64,000 bases of DNA from contig JAESUZ010001735.1 in assembly GCA_017311185.1 (NCBI GenBank), positions 1,240,001 to 1,304,000 on the forward strand, read 5' to 3'. This DNA comes from Proteles cristata cristata. Its lineage: Eukaryota; Chordata; Mammalia; Carnivora; Hyaenidae. The translations under genes and the position numbers were made by a program. Positions 42,213 through 52,230 of this stretch are shown here, one piece after another. Under the pieces are notes generated by a model. That model made no database searches and had not been told where the DNA came from. It was given only the letters and a program-made list of their open reading frames with translations. Numbering within the stretch: the stretch's first letter is position 1; the number at the start of each line of letters is the position of its first letter.

Positions 42213-42519
42213 TGATGCTCTCTCCACATGAGGTTCTACATGCAGTCATATGTATGGCTGAAAAGCACCACTTTAGTAAGTGTCCACATGTAAACTTTTT
42301 CTGCTCCTCTGCCCACATTTTCTGCTCCTCTCTTTTGGCCTTTCTGCATTATTTATTAGCATACCGAGAGCACTGAAATGTAAAAACGCTTTGGATGTCT
42401 CTCCATTGCTAAGAATTCTTGCTGATGGATATGTTTTCCTTTTGATCAATTCTTGCTTGTTAAAACATGGAATCTCTGGACCATCCTGGATCTTTGTTCC
42501 ATTGACAGCTTACTCATTT
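42213..42519. other. Unassigned sequence
   Basis: No repeat or gene recognised. Confidence 0.4.
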
Positions 42520-42687
42520 AAAAAACGTTTATTTATTTTTGAGAGATGCCAAGAGCGAGCTGGGGAGGGACAGAGAGAGAGAGGGAGACATAGAATCTGA
42601 AGCAGACGGGGCTTGAATTCACGAACCGTGAGATCATGACCTGAGCCAAAGTCGGACGCTCAACCGACTGAGCCACCCAGGCGCCCT
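42520..42687 (-). mobile_element. Feline CAN-SINE, antisense, central deletion
   Basis: TCTGAAGCAGACGGGGCTTG joins two parts that normally lie about 40 bp apart. Head complete (GAGCCACCCAGGCGCCC). Confidence 0.93.
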
Positions 42688-42696
42688 GAAGGGCAT

Positions 42697-42850
42697 TTTA
42701 AAAAATTGTGATAAACAACACATAAAATGTACTGGTTCAGCCATTTTTCAGTGTGTTGCTCAGTCGGATCAAGTGTATTCCCAGCAGGACTGAAGCCGTG
42801 CACCCATTAAACAACAGCTGCATGCGCACCCTCATGCCCAGCGACCTGGC
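42697..42850 (-). mobile_element. L1M 3' UTR fragment, antisense
   Basis: AATTGTGATAAACAACACATAAAATG, CAGCCATTTTTCAGTGTG, CACCCATTAAACAACAGC. Confidence 0.75.
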
Positions 42851-42929
42851 ATTTATGGTGAGGCTTCCACACTGATGTCATTCACACTGGGCTTCTGCTC
42901 TGGACAGGGCGCCCCATGAGAACAGAGGA

Positions 42930-43025
42930 GGGGCTCTGTCTTGCACACTACGCATCCCCGGCACTCAGCATACATCAGGCACACAGTAGGCGCTCAGCAA
43001 ATGCCTGCTGAAGGGATGAACAAAG
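42930..43025 (+). mobile_element. L2 3' terminus, sense
   Basis: CATCCCCGGCACTCAGCATAC, AGGCACACAGTAGGCGCTCAGCAAATGCCTGCTGAAGG. Confidence 0.78.
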
Positions 43026-43464
43026 GCAGGAGCAGCAGGAGGGGGAGCTCAGACAGCTCTCTCACAAGCCTCAGTGAGAAGTTTATCTGAGAAGAGTAAA
43101 CAGAGCCCTTCTGGTGGGGAGGGCGTGAAGCTGGGGGTGGGAAGACAGTTGGTACCGTCAGGGGCTGGATTTCACGTGCTCTGTGCCAGGACAACGTGCC
43201 TCCGGAGGATCGAGGAGGCAGGGGAGGAGGGAGATCTGAACTTCCCCTCCTCCTCCCCAAGCTGTCTCATGAGATTCCTCAACTGGTGCAGGGAGCCCCC
43301 GCCCCCCCCTCGCCCCGCCCCAGGAGACCTCAGCAGGGTTTCAAACTTAAATTTCTTTGTTATTTGGCGCTTTGGACTCGAAAGGATCCAAAACACAACT
43401 AGTTACCATTTTCCCTGAAAATCAGGGAAGAAGACGTGAGTTAAGCACGTGGGGCTCCTGAGTA
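43026..43464. other. GC-rich unassigned sequence
   Basis: Frames on both strands overlap (114 + and 88 -), no recognised protein or repeat. Confidence 0.4.
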
Positions 43465-43885
43465 TAGTGACCGGGGGCACCCAGCTCTGGGGCCAGACAC
43501 AAGTGGGGTCAAATCAGCTAGTGTACAGGCAGCATGACTCCGCCAGTCATGCCACCTCCCAGAGCCTTTGTTTCCTCATCTTTAAAATGGGCACAGGGGC
43601 GCCTGGGGAGCTCAGTCAGTTAAGCGTCCGACTTTGGCTCAGGTCATGATCTCACAGTTCGTGGGTTCCAGCTCCATGTCGGGCTCTGTGCTGACAGCTC
43701 AGAGCCTGGAGCCTGTTTTGGATTCTGTGTCTCCCTCTCTCTCTCTGCCCCTCCCCAGCTCACGCTCTGTCTCAAAAATAAATAAACTATAAAAAAAATT
43801 TTAAAACAGGCACAATTATCCTACCTTAGAGAGTAGCTGTGAGGTTAACTATGATAACGATTCTCATGGCACCTGTGTGTATTTA
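43465..43885 (+). mobile_element. MIR SINE split by a CAN-SINE
   Basis: GCCACCTCCCAGAGCCTTTG and TTTCCTCATCTTTAAAATGGGC before the SINE, AGAGTAGCTGTGAGGTTAAC after it. Confidence 0.82.
43582..43814 (+). mobile_element. Feline CAN-SINE in MIR
   Basis: Body 43596-43800. Flanks TTAAAATGGGCACA and TTAAAACAGGCACA (two mismatches). Inserted at the AAAATGG of the MIR. Confidence 0.95.
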
Positions 43886-43905
43886 CTGCTCAGTCACCAC
43901 TGACA

Positions 43906-44105
43906 ATTAAAAATTTTTTAACACTTATTTATTTTTGAAAGAGAAAGAGAAAGAGTGTGAGGAGGAGGGGCAGAGAGAGAGGGAGACACAGAATCTGAAG
44001 CAGGCTCTAGGCTCCAGGCGGTCAGCACAGAGCCCTGTGCGGGGCTCAAACCCATGTGAGATCATGACCTGAGGTGAAGTCATGTGCTCAACTGCCAGGA
44101 GCCCT
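43906..44105 (-). mobile_element. Feline CAN-SINE, antisense, head eroded
   Basis: TTTAACACTTATTTATTTTTG tail, GGGGCTCAAACCCATG, head reduced to CTCAACTGCCAGGAGCCC. Tail-to-tail with the preceding sense SINE, 106 bp apart. Confidence 0.91.
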
Positions 44106-44149
44106 GGGAATTTTTAATAATAAAGCCATTGATTGCCTTTGCTGGATGT

Positions 44150-44350
44150 TGAACAGCAGCCTCACTTAATTCTTACAACATCCTATGAGTAGGTACTATT
44201 CCCATCTCCCCTGACCCATGAAGAAACTCAGGCACACAGAGAGGGTAAGTAACTGGCTCAAAGTCACATAGCTAGCCAGTGCTGGAGCAGGACGGGAGCC
44301 TTGGAGGTCTGGTTCTAGAGCTTGTGCTCTATCCAATACCACCTCAACTA
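44150..44350 (-). mobile_element. MIR SINE, antisense
   Basis: ATTCTTACAACATCCTATGAGTAGG, CTCAGGCACACAGAGAGGG, AGTCACATAGCTAGCCAGTG, CTTGTGCTCTATCC. Confidence 0.93.
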
Positions 44351-44419
44351 GACAGAGAAGGAAAAGAAGCCACCTGCTTTTTTTTTTTTTAATTTAAGAA
44401 AAATATTGAATGCAGATGG

Positions 44420-44485
44420 GAAATTTCATGAGGGCAAGAACCACCTCTTTTTTTATTCTCTGATGTATATCTAGTATCTAGGACA
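44420..44485 (+). mobile_element. L2 3' terminus fragment, sense
   Basis: TTTCATGAGGGCAAGAACCACC then GATGTATATCTAGTATCTAGGACAG. Short. Confidence 0.5.
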
Positions 44486-44900
44486 GAGGTCACCAGACTA
44501 TGGTCTGTGGACCAGCCACTTGACTTTGTAAATAAAGTTTGTTTTTATCTATTTTTATTTTTTTGAGAGAGAGCAAGTGAACACGTGAGGGGGAGAGAAG
44601 GGGCGAAGAAGAGAGAATCTTAAGCAGACCCCACACTCAGCATGGAGCCCGACTTGGGCTAGATCCCGCGACCCTGAGCCAAAATCAAGAGCCAGATGCT
44701 CCACCAGCTGAGCCACCCGGGCACCCCTATAAATAAAGTTTTATTAGAACACAGCCACGCTCATTCCCTTATGTCCACAGCCGTTTTCTCTCTACGATGG
44801 CAGATTTCAGTGGTGACAGAAACCATACGTGCTGCAGAGCCTAAAATAGTTACCATCTGGCCCTTTCCAGAAATTTGCTGCCCCTGTACTGGCACAACAC
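44486..44900 (+). mobile_element. Non-autonomous hAT-type DNA transposon, split by SINE
   Basis: GAGGTCACCAGACTATGGTCTG at the start and CTGGCCCTTTCCAGAAATTTGC near the end resemble the terminal inverted repeats (GGTCAGCAAAC-like) of a Charlie-group MER element. AACACAGCCACGCTCATTCCC lies inside. The same family occurs in reverse at 55.4 kb. Confidence 0.7.
44529..44741 (-). mobile_element. Old-type CAN-SINE, antisense, 12 bp TSD, in hAT element
   Basis: TSD TAAATAAAGTTT at 44529-44540 and 44730-44741. Older signature: CCACACTCAGCATGGAGCCC and AATCAAGAGCCAGATGC. Confidence 0.93.
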
Positions 44901-45144
44901 CTGGGTGAATGTCCGCATAAATATCTGTGCAATGGGTGAATTAAAATTAAAAAAAAAAATGCAGGTTCCAGAAGCCTGTTTGCTTCTTGGAGAAGGTTCT
45001 TTCTTCACGAATCCTCATCATCAGCTTTTTCCTGAGCCCTTCTCTGTTAGCCTGTCCAGGACCTCAGCCCTCTAGAGAACTCCTGGAAGCAGGCACCACC
45101 AGCCCTGAGATTCCGGATTCTGGGAAAGAAATGGTGCCTCGGGT
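44901..45144. other. Unassigned sequence
   Basis: Nothing recognised. Confidence 0.4.
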
Positions 45145-45230
45145 GCCTTGCTCAAGGTCCGGCAGCCGAGACACACAATGTCAGGGATGAGATTTGAAAT
45201 CCAGACTGGCCTCTGACCTTGACGCTGGGA
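45145..45230 (-). mobile_element. MIR SINE fragment, antisense
   Basis: GCCTTGCTCAAGGTCCGGCAG and GATGAGATTTGAAATCCAGACTGG. Confidence 0.7.
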
Positions 45231-45454
45231 GTGGGAGCAGATGTGTTTCTCTGGGGGCCCAACTGCCTCAAAGCTCCCAAGGCAAAGGGAATTTGAGGGG
45301 AGTCATGCACCCCGCCAGGGTCCGGGCGAATATCCGAGGTGGATTTCTGTTCGCTGTTCCCGGCAGCAGCACCGCTGAAATATGGCCCATTATGCGGTCT
45401 TGAGTGGCCAGTGTTCTCCATGTGATGATACTGCCTCTCTTCTCTCTTCATTAC
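45231..45454. other. Unassigned sequence
   Basis: Nothing recognised. Confidence 0.4.
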
Positions 45455-45467
45455 TGTATTCGTTTAC

Positions 45468-45708
45468 AAACGCTGCCCTAGGGGCGCCCGGGGGGCTCAG
45501 TCGGTTAAGCGTCCGACTCTCGCTTAGGTCATGATCTCGCGGTTCGGGGGTTCGAGCCCCGCGTCGGGCTCTGTGCTGACTGCCAGCTCAGAGCCTGGAG
45601 CCTGTTTCAGTCTGTGACTCCCTCTCTCTCTGACTCTCCCCTGCTCACGCTGTCTCTCTCTCTCTCTCTCTCCTAGAAATTAAAAGAAAAAAAAATGCTG
45701 CTCTAACA
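45468..45708 (+). mobile_element. CAN-SINE, subfamily B, first of two at one site
   Basis: Body 45481-45692. Flanks AAACGCTGCCCTA (45468) and AAATGCTGCTCTA (45693), two mismatches. B marks: CTCGCTTAGG, CTGACTGCCAGC, CAGTCTGTGACTCC, CTCCTAGAAATTAAAAG. Confidence 0.96.
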
Positions 45709-45869
45709 GCAGCGCCTGGGAGGCTCAGTCCGTTTGGCGTCTGACCTCGGCTCAGGCCATGATCTCATGGTTCGTGGGTTCGAGCCCTGCATCAGGCTCT
45801 GTGCTGACAGCTCAGAGCCCGGACCTGCTTCAGATGCTGCATCTCCCTCTTTCTCTGCCCCCTCCCCTG

Positions 45870-45908
<39 letters not shown>

Positions 45909-45962
45909 GAAAATGGACAAATATTAAAAAATTTAAAAACACAAACAAATGCTGCTCTAACA
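45693..45962 (+). mobile_element. CAN-SINE, second of two at one site, 16 bp TSD
   Basis: TSD AAATGCTGCTCTAACA at 45693-45708 and 45947-45962, perfect. Subfamily A wording (CGGCTCAGG, CTGACAGCTCAGAG). Its CT box carries a (CA)n at 45872-45906. Confidence 0.96.
45872..45906. repeat. (CA)n microsatellite in SINE
   Basis: About 17 CA units, likely polymorphic. Confidence 0.95.
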
Positions 45963-46402
45963 AAACATAGTGGCTTAAAACAACCCCGATTTATTCTCTT
46001 ACAGTTCTGGAGATCAGAAGTTTGAAATGAGTCTCACTGAAGACTCAGATCAAGGGCTAAGATCAGGGTGTCTGCGGAGTTGATTTCTTCTGCAGGCTCC
46101 ACGGAAGAATCCATCATTTGCCTCTACCAGGCGCTAGAGACCCCTCACGGCCCCTTCCTCCGTCTCTAAAGCCAGCAGTGTAACATATTCTCTCTCTCTC
46201 TGACCTGCTTCCCTCTTACAAGGGCCTTTGTTAATTACACTGGGTTCACCTAGAAAATCCAGGTAGATTTTCTTTCCATGCTCAAGACCCCTGACTTCGT
46301 CACATCTCCGAAGTCCTTTCGCCATATAAGGTAACATAACCATAGATTCCACGGCTCAGGGAACAGCCATGTTTGCCGGGAGACACCGTTCACCCTTCTA
46401 CA

Positions 46403-46919
46403 GTCATCCAGAATCCTTTGAAAGCCTATTGGATGAATCCGGTTTCTATCTGAGAATCCATCGGTTCAGATGGAAGGAGAGAAGTGTGGGGTGTCTGTGA
46501 AAGATGAGGGGGAGGAGGGTTGACAGCGGCGGAAAGGGAGGGGCCGGAAGGAGGGCTGAGTGGGAAGTCTCGGCCAGGCTGATCCAGAGCCCCAGAGTGA
46601 GCATTGCCCCTCAAGGAATCCTGGCCACCTGAGTCGCTCATGCCGCGCTCAGTCACTGGGTGGGAGCAGCTCCGGGAAACTGGGGCTTTGGAGATCTCCA
46701 GAAGGTGCAATGGCTGGAGGCTATCAGCCAATCACAGTCTCGGCAGCCGGGAGGTCTGAGCTGTGCCCTCCATGGCCACCACAGCGGTGGCCCCAAAGGC
46801 TGGCGGAACTTTGCTCTTCTCTGCCTTAAACTCATCGAGGGTGCGGTGAGTCTGGTGGTTTGAATTGCCCTTTTCCCCGCAGGGGCATCAACACTCCCTG
46901 GGGAGCTGGAGTGAAAGGA
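46403..46919. other. GC-rich unassigned sequence
   Basis: Overlapping plus and minus frames at 46426-46863. ATCGAGGGTGCGGTGAGTCTGG near 46845 has a donor-like GTGAGT but no supported exon. Confidence 0.4.
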
Positions 46920-47010
46920 GCTGGCTGCCCATCAGCGGTGAGTGACTTTGGGAAAGTGGCGTCTTTTCTGAGCCTCCGTTTTCTCATCTCTAATATCCAT
47001 TCCACTTTTG
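46920..47010 (+). mobile_element. MIR SINE fragment
   Basis: GTGAGTGACTTTGGGAAAGTGG and GAGCCTCCGTTTTCTCATCTC. Confidence 0.75.
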
Positions 47011-47500
47011 GTATTCTGTTGTTGGCTGATTGCCCGCCAGATGCCCGTTGAGGGGCCTGGGACTCAGCAGTGAGCGAGACAGGCCGGCTCTCGGCTGGTG
47101 GCTGGTGACAGTTCACAGCCTGAGGGCGGTCCTGATGGTAGATGCCGACATCACTGTGTAAATGGGCGCTTTGCTAACACCACAGGGTGCACATCCCCTA
47201 ATTTGGGGAACTGCTAATTCTCTTAGGCAGCGGTGTGCTCTGAAGGGTGGATTTAGCCAGAGATGAGCTTTTGATTCTTCCTGAGCCCAGAATACGCCAC
47301 GAATCAAGGAGTCTGGGTGTCTGACCCTTGCACAAACCAGGTTTCTTGTGTTTTTTTCCCCCTTAGCTCAAAGCCCCAAATTTTATGCTTAGCGAATGGA
47401 AGTTATGCTTCCTTTGGCCTGTCTTTCCTGATGATATCTCTGTAAAATCTATTCCATTTCATCAATACTTTAAATGTCATAACTCCACCCTAAGCCATTT
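47011..47500. other. Unassigned sequence
   Basis: Nothing recognised in about 490 bp. Confidence 0.4.
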
Positions 47501-47925
47501 GATGGTTAAGAATATAGGTTCTGGAGGGCGGAGCGCCTGGGTGGCTCAGTGGATTGAGTGTCCAACTCTTGATTTCGGCTCAGGTTGTGATCCTGGGGTC
47601 GTGGGATTGAGCCTCATGTGGGACTCTGCACTGAGCATGGAGCCTGCCTGAGATTCTCTCTCTCTCTCTGTCTCTCTCTCTCTCTCCCCCTCCCTCCCTC
47701 TGCCCTGCTCCCCTTCTCTCCCTTTCTCTCTCTCTCTCTCTCTCTCAATTTAAAAAACAAAAGAATGTAGGTTCTGGCACCATACTCTCAGCATCTGGAC
47801 TACAGCTCTGCCACTTCCTGGTCCTATGACCTTGAGCACATAGCTTAGAACTTGTGTCTCAGTTTTGTAATCTGTAAAATGGGGATAATAAAGTTACCCA
47901 CCTCACAGGATTGCTACTTTTATTC
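47501..47925 (+). mobile_element. MIR SINE split by an old CAN-SINE
   Basis: GATGGTTAAGAATATAGGTTCTGG before the SINE. CTCTGCCACTTCCTGGTCCTATGACCTTG and TAATCTGTAAAATGGGGATAATAA after it. Confidence 0.92.
47508..47777 (+). mobile_element. Old-type CAN-SINE, 17 bp TSD, expanded CT box
   Basis: Flanks AAGAATATAGGTTCTGG and AAGAATGTAGGTTCTGG, one mismatch. Older signature CCAACTCTTGATTTCGGC and GCACTGAGCATGGAGCC. The CT stretch runs about 90 bp. Confidence 0.95.
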
Positions 47926-47929
47926 ACTT

Positions 47930-48330
47930 TTTATTGTACATCTACTATATGGTAGGTGTGTTATTCTCAGTGCTGGAGATAGCAGTGAGTAAAACAGACA
48001 GATGTGCTGATGGGCAGGGGATGACAGACAGGCAATAAACAAATTACATTATATGCCCAGAATAAGTACCATGTAGAAAAACAAACCAGAGTAATGGGGC
48101 TAGAGAGGAAGAGTATATACTGTGCCAGCTGGTACCTGACATTTGAGCAGAGACCTGGAGGAAGTGAGCCATGTGGATGTATATCTCGGGTCAGAACATT
48201 CCAGGGAAAAGGGACTTTAAGTGCAAAGGCCCTGAGGCAGCAAAGAGTTTGAAGACCAGCAAGGAGGGTTGTGTAGGTAGAACAGAGTGAGTGAGCAAAG
48301 GTTTAAGTAGGTTAATAAAAGTCAGGTGCT
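47930..48330 (-). mobile_element. L2 LINE 3' region, antisense
   Basis: TTCTCAGTGCTGGAGATAGCAGTGAG, TGACATTTGAGCAGAGACCTGGAGGAAGTGAG, AACATTCCAGGG, AGTGCAAAGGCCCTGAGGCAGC. Confidence 0.92.
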
Positions 48331-49083
48331 TAGAGAGCATAATAGCCAATGCTTCATAAATGTGCCTGGACATTGTGATGATTACTGCAATCAGTCTTCA
48401 GAAGCTAAGACTCATTAGAGGGGGGAACCTAGACTATACATTTTCATGATATTATATAACATATTTAGAAAGGAATTCAGAGTTCTTTTATGTTGAAAGG
48501 AATATGTCTGTGATCATTGGAGGCAATTTGGAAAGTCCAGATGGAGACAGATGGAGACAAGCACCGTTAATGTTTAGTGTATTTCCCGCTGGTATTTTTA
48601 CGTGCTTAGTTTTTAATCCATTACAACTGCAATCACTACAGTGTATGTCTGCAGTTCTAATTTTTTTTTTTACTTCACCCGATGACATAACTATTTCCCA
48701 TAATATAAATGTATCGCAAACACAATTTATTATGGCTGAAGAACACTCTGCTGAGCGCGACACACGAACTCATTTCTCCGTTAATGGACATTTAGGTAGG
48801 TTTTCATTTTTCTCTGTATGCATAATGTGCCCAGCGTTTTCCCCCTCCTTATACTTAGGGTTGGTTTCTTAGTTGACATTCTCAAATACGAAATTACTGA
48901 TTCAAGGTGGTTCCTTGTTCACTCATAGAAACTTAAAACTAGCGACATTGATTTGTGGTTCTTTGAGGTGCAGTGTATCAGCTCTCTTGGTGACCCTCGG
49001 ATAGGGCTCCCTTCCACTTTAGAGTTGGGAGAGTTCACGTCCGCCCATCTTTGAGAGTAATGAGATGTGCTCTTTGCTCCTGG
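48331..49083. other. Mostly unassigned. Possible very old L1 at 48640-48900
   Basis: TTTATTATGGCTGAAGAACACTC and CTCCGTTAATGGACATTTAGG look like antisense L1/HAL1 ORF2 end. The other parts are unrecognised. Confidence 0.4.
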
Positions 49084-49096
49084 CACTTTTCATGAA

Positions 49097-49319
49097 AAAT
49101 TTTTCAATGTTTATTTATTTTTGAGAGAGAGAGAGAGAGAGCACACATGAGCGAGCAGGTGGGAGAGGTGCAGAGAGAGAGGGAGACACAGAATCTAAAG
49201 CAGGCTTCAGACACCAAGCTGTCAGCACAGAGCCTGACGCGGGGCTCGAACTCACAGACTGCAAGATTATGAACTGAGCTGAAGTCAGCTGCTTAACTGA
49301 CAGCCACCCGGGTGCCCCA
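49097..49319 (-). mobile_element. Feline CAN-SINE, antisense
   Basis: TTTTTCAATGTTTATTTATTTTTG to GACAGCCACCCGGGTGCCCC. ACTTTTCAT occurs on both sides and may be the TSD core. Confidence 0.94.
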
Positions 49320-49817
49320 TGATACTTTTCATTTTAAGTTACTAAAGAAATGGTCTCCATCCACTGCCTCGGGAAGGCTTTCTGACTCTTGGTAATACTG
49401 GCTCGAAGGTGAAGCAGGTTGTAGGAGTAATGGGGTAAAATCCCCGTGACCTGAGGTGGCCTCACCCTCTCTGGGGGCCTCAGTTTCCCCATGTGTCCTA
49501 AAGAGCACAGGACAGCTGTGTTCTGACCATGTGCTCTATTTGGATTCATGGATACAAGTTCTTATAGCAACCGGGCACCTGCTGTCTGACGGCTATTGCA
49601 TTGGGTTAGAAACTCTCTGAGGTCAGATATCTCATCTGCATCCCATGAATGAAAGTTCATGAAGGTTTAGAATTTTCTAGAAATCTTCTCTTCTTTGTTG
49701 AACTAAGATTTTCTTATCAGACTGGGGAAGAGGAAGCCCAGGAGAAATATTTGCACAGTGAGGGATGCTTTGGGGGGTCCAAAAGTGGAGTCCTCTCATC
49801 CCCCTTTATACATCTTA
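49320..49817. other. Unassigned. Weak MIR at about 49440-49510
   Basis: GGGCCTCAGTTTCCCCATGTG is MIR-like, otherwise nothing. Confidence 0.4.
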
Positions 49818-49950
49818 TTTTTTTTTTACATTGTATTTATTTTTAAGTTTTTGAAATATAATTTATTGTCAAGTTGGCTAACATGCAGTGTATACAGTAG
49901 ACTCTTGCTTTTGGGGTAGGTTCCCACCCCTTTCATATATTTTTTTTTAC
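49818..49950 (-). mobile_element. Carnivore L1 3' end, antisense
   Basis: TGAAATATAATTTATTGTCAAGTTGGCTAACATGCAGTG with a T-rich tail. A different 3' UTR version from the 34.8, 51.1 and 55.7 kb copies. Confidence 0.8.
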
Positions 49951-49959
49951 AAAAAGTAG

Positions 49960-50060
49960 CCTTTAAATTAGAACAGTAATACATGTTCATGGTAAAAGGA
50001 TTCAAATAGCACAGAAAGGCAAAAAGGAAAAAACCCATGTCTTTTCTCACCCCCATAGGC
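49960..50060 (-). mobile_element. Old L1 3'-end-like fragment, antisense
   Basis: AATACATGTTCATGGTAAAAGG and CAAATAGCACAGAAAGGC fit an antisense old L1 terminus. Confidence 0.5.
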
Positions 50061-50246
50061 AACACTCTTGCCAAGAATGCACATGGGGGCTGGGGGTGAG
50101 GAGGGTTTCTCAGCGCTGATGTTAGTGCCTGGCACACGCAAGGCACTCAACGTCTGAAGGCACTCTCTGTCTCTCCCTGATAAATACTAAAAGCATTCAA
50201 TAAATATATTGAATGCTTAAAGAATATATGTTCACCTTTAATTTTT

Positions 50247-50493
50247 AAAAATACAAATGGGTTCAGGGCACCTGGGTGGCTCAGTTGGCTAAGCATCTGA
50301 CTCTTGGTTTTGGCTCAGGGCACGGTCTCGAGGTTTGTGGGTTTGAGTCCTGCGTTGGGCTCTGCACTGGTGGTGTGGAGCCTGCTTGGGCTTCTCTCTC
50401 TCTCTCTCTCTCTCTCTGCTCCCCTCTCCCATTTGCACTGTCTCTGTCTCTCTCAAATAATAAATAAATAAACTTAAAAAAATACAAAGGTGG
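50247..50493 (+). mobile_element. CAN-SINE 1 of a three-SINE cluster
   Basis: Body 50266-50477 preceded by AAAAATACAAATGGGTTCA. Mixed wording GACTCTTGGTTTTGGCTCAGG and CACTGGTGGTGTGGAGCC suggests an older copy. Confidence 0.94.
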
Positions 50494-50720
50494 AGGGGCG
50501 CCTGGGTGGCTTAGTCGTTAAGCGTCCGACTTTCGCTTAGGTCATGATCTCGCGGTTCGTGGGTTCGAGCCCCGCGTTGGGCTCTGTGCTGACTGTCGGC
50601 TCAGAGCCTGGAGCCTGTTTCAGTCTGTGACTCCCTCTCTCTCTGACCCTCCCCTGCTCACACTCTCTCTCCTAGAAACAAATAAAACATTAAAAAATTA
50701 AAAAAAAAATACAAAGGTGG
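50478..50720 (+). mobile_element. CAN-SINE 2 of the cluster, subfamily B, 16 bp TSD
   Basis: TSD AAAAATACAAAGGTGG at 50478-50493 and 50705-50720, perfect. B marks: CTTTCGCTTAGG, TTTCAGTCTGTGACTCC, CTCCTAGAAACAAATAAAAC. The freshest of the three. Confidence 0.97.
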
Positions 50721-50955
50721 GGGCACCTGGGTGGCTCAGTGTGTTGAGGGTCTGACCTCGGCTCAGGTCATGATCTTGAGGTTTGTGAGTTCGAGCCCTG
50801 TGTCGGGCTCGGTGCTGACAGCTCAGAGCCTGGAGCCTGCTTCAGATTCTGTGTGTATGTCTCTCTCTGTCCCTCCCTCTCTCACGCTATGTCTCTCTTT
50901 CTCTCAAACATAAACATCAAAAATAATAATAATAATAAAAATACAAATGGGTTCA
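50721..50955 (+). mobile_element. CAN-SINE 3 of the cluster
   Basis: Body 50721-50936, then AAAAATACAAATGGGTTCA at 50937-50955, identical to the copy before SINE 1. Tail contains (AAT)n. Confidence 0.95.
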
Positions 50956-51022
50956 TAGTATAAATACCACTCGACTTTTTTCTTGGTATTACATCTTGGT
51001 ATTTTTGCATGTTAGTGCTGTA

Positions 51023-51379
51023 GAGCCACCTCTCTCTCTTTTTTTTTTTTTTTTTACAAATAGTTTATTGTCAAATTAGTTTCCACATAACACCCAGTGC
51101 TCATCCCCACAAGTGCCCTCCTCCATGCCCACCCCTCCTCCCCCCCACATCCACCAGTCCTCAGTTTTTGTCAGCATTCAAGAGTCTCTCATGGTTTGCC
51201 TCTCTCCCTTTTCCCCACCATTTCCGCCCTCCTTCTCCCCCTTGGTCCTCTGTTAAGTTCCTCCTAATCCTCCTATACGTGCACACATATGATATTTGTC
51301 CATCTCTGCCTGACTTATTTCGCTCAACATAACACCCTCAAGGTCCATCCATGTTGCTACACATGAGCCACCTCTCTCT
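51023..51379 (-). mobile_element. Carnivore L1 3' end, 5'-truncated, 15 bp TSD
   Basis: TSD GAGCCACCTCTCTCT at 51023-51037 and 51365-51379. T-run then ACAAATAGTTTATTGTCAAATTAG, CACCCAGTGCTCATCC, CATCCATGTTGCTACACAT. Length about 330 bp. Confidence 0.95.
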
Positions 51380-51497
51380 TAATACCAGAGATACTGAGAG
51401 ATACTGAGTGGAAGCAAGAGAGTACATGAACCTTCATTTCTTTATTGTAATAAAATATTCATGACATAAACATTTACCATTTTGAATATTTTGTAAT

Positions 51498-51700
51498 TAA
51501 AAAAATTTTTAATGTTTATTTTTGAGAGAGAGAGAGAAGGAGAGATCAGGGGAGGGGCGCGGGGGGTGAGGACAGATGATCTGAAGTGGACTCTGTGCTG
51601 ACAGCAGAGAGCCTAACATGTGGCTCGAACTTACAAACCACAAGATCATGACGTGAGCAGGTCAGACACTCAACCCATTGAGCCCCCCAGGCGCCCCCCA
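51498..51700 (-). mobile_element. Feline CAN-SINE, antisense, in L1M
   Basis: TTTTTAATGTTTATTTTTGAG to GAGCCCCCCAGGCGCCCC. About 20 bp of central body missing. Confidence 0.92.
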
Positions 51701-52006
51701 TTTTAAACATCTTTAAGTGTACAGTTGAGTGGCATTATCTTCACAATGTTGTGCACCATCACCAGTATTCAATTCCAGAACTTTCTCATCATCCCAAATA
51801 GAAACTCTATCCCCATTAAACCATAACTCCTCATTCTCCTCTTCCGCCAGCCTCTGGGAACCACTGTTCTACGTTCTGCTTCTATGAACTTGCCTATTCG
51901 AGGTACTTTTATTAAGTGGAATCATACGATATTTGTCCTTTTGTGTCTGGATTATTTTATTTCGCCTAGTGTTTTTGAGGTTCCTCCATGTTGTAGCACA
52001 TATTAG

Positions 52007-52230
52007 AATTTAATTCCTCTTTAGGGGTACCTGGGAGGCTCAGTCAATTATACATTTGACTCTTGATTTTGGCTCAGGTCATGATCCCAGGGTCATGAGC
52101 TTGAGGCCTGTGTTTGGCTCTGTGCTGAGCTTGGAGCCTCTCTTTCTCTCTGCCCCTCTTCCCCACTTGCTCTCTCTCTCTCTGAAATATAAAAAATAAA
52201 AACAATTAAAAAAAGAATTTTATCCCTCTT
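52007..52230 (+). mobile_element. Old-type CAN-SINE in L1M, 16 bp TSD
   Basis: Flanks GAATTTAATTCCTCTT (52007) and GAATTTTATCCCTCTT (52215). Older signature TTTGACTCTTGATTTTGGC. Confidence 0.93.

Larger units (their letters stand above)
45455..46402 (-). mobile_element. MLT1-like LTR, antisense, host of two SINEs
   Basis: Starts TGTATTCGTTTACAAACGCTGCC, interrupted by two SINEs, resumes AACAAAACATAGTGGCTTAAAACAACCC, TTATTCTCTTACAGTTCTGG, ends CACCGTTCACCCTTCTACA. Standard antisense MLT1 order, non-coding. Confidence 0.87.

Noticed and set aside
46836..46860. Exon end at GGGTGCGGTGAGTCTGG
   Set aside because: A donor-like GTGAGT alone is weak. No acceptor or coding signal upstream.
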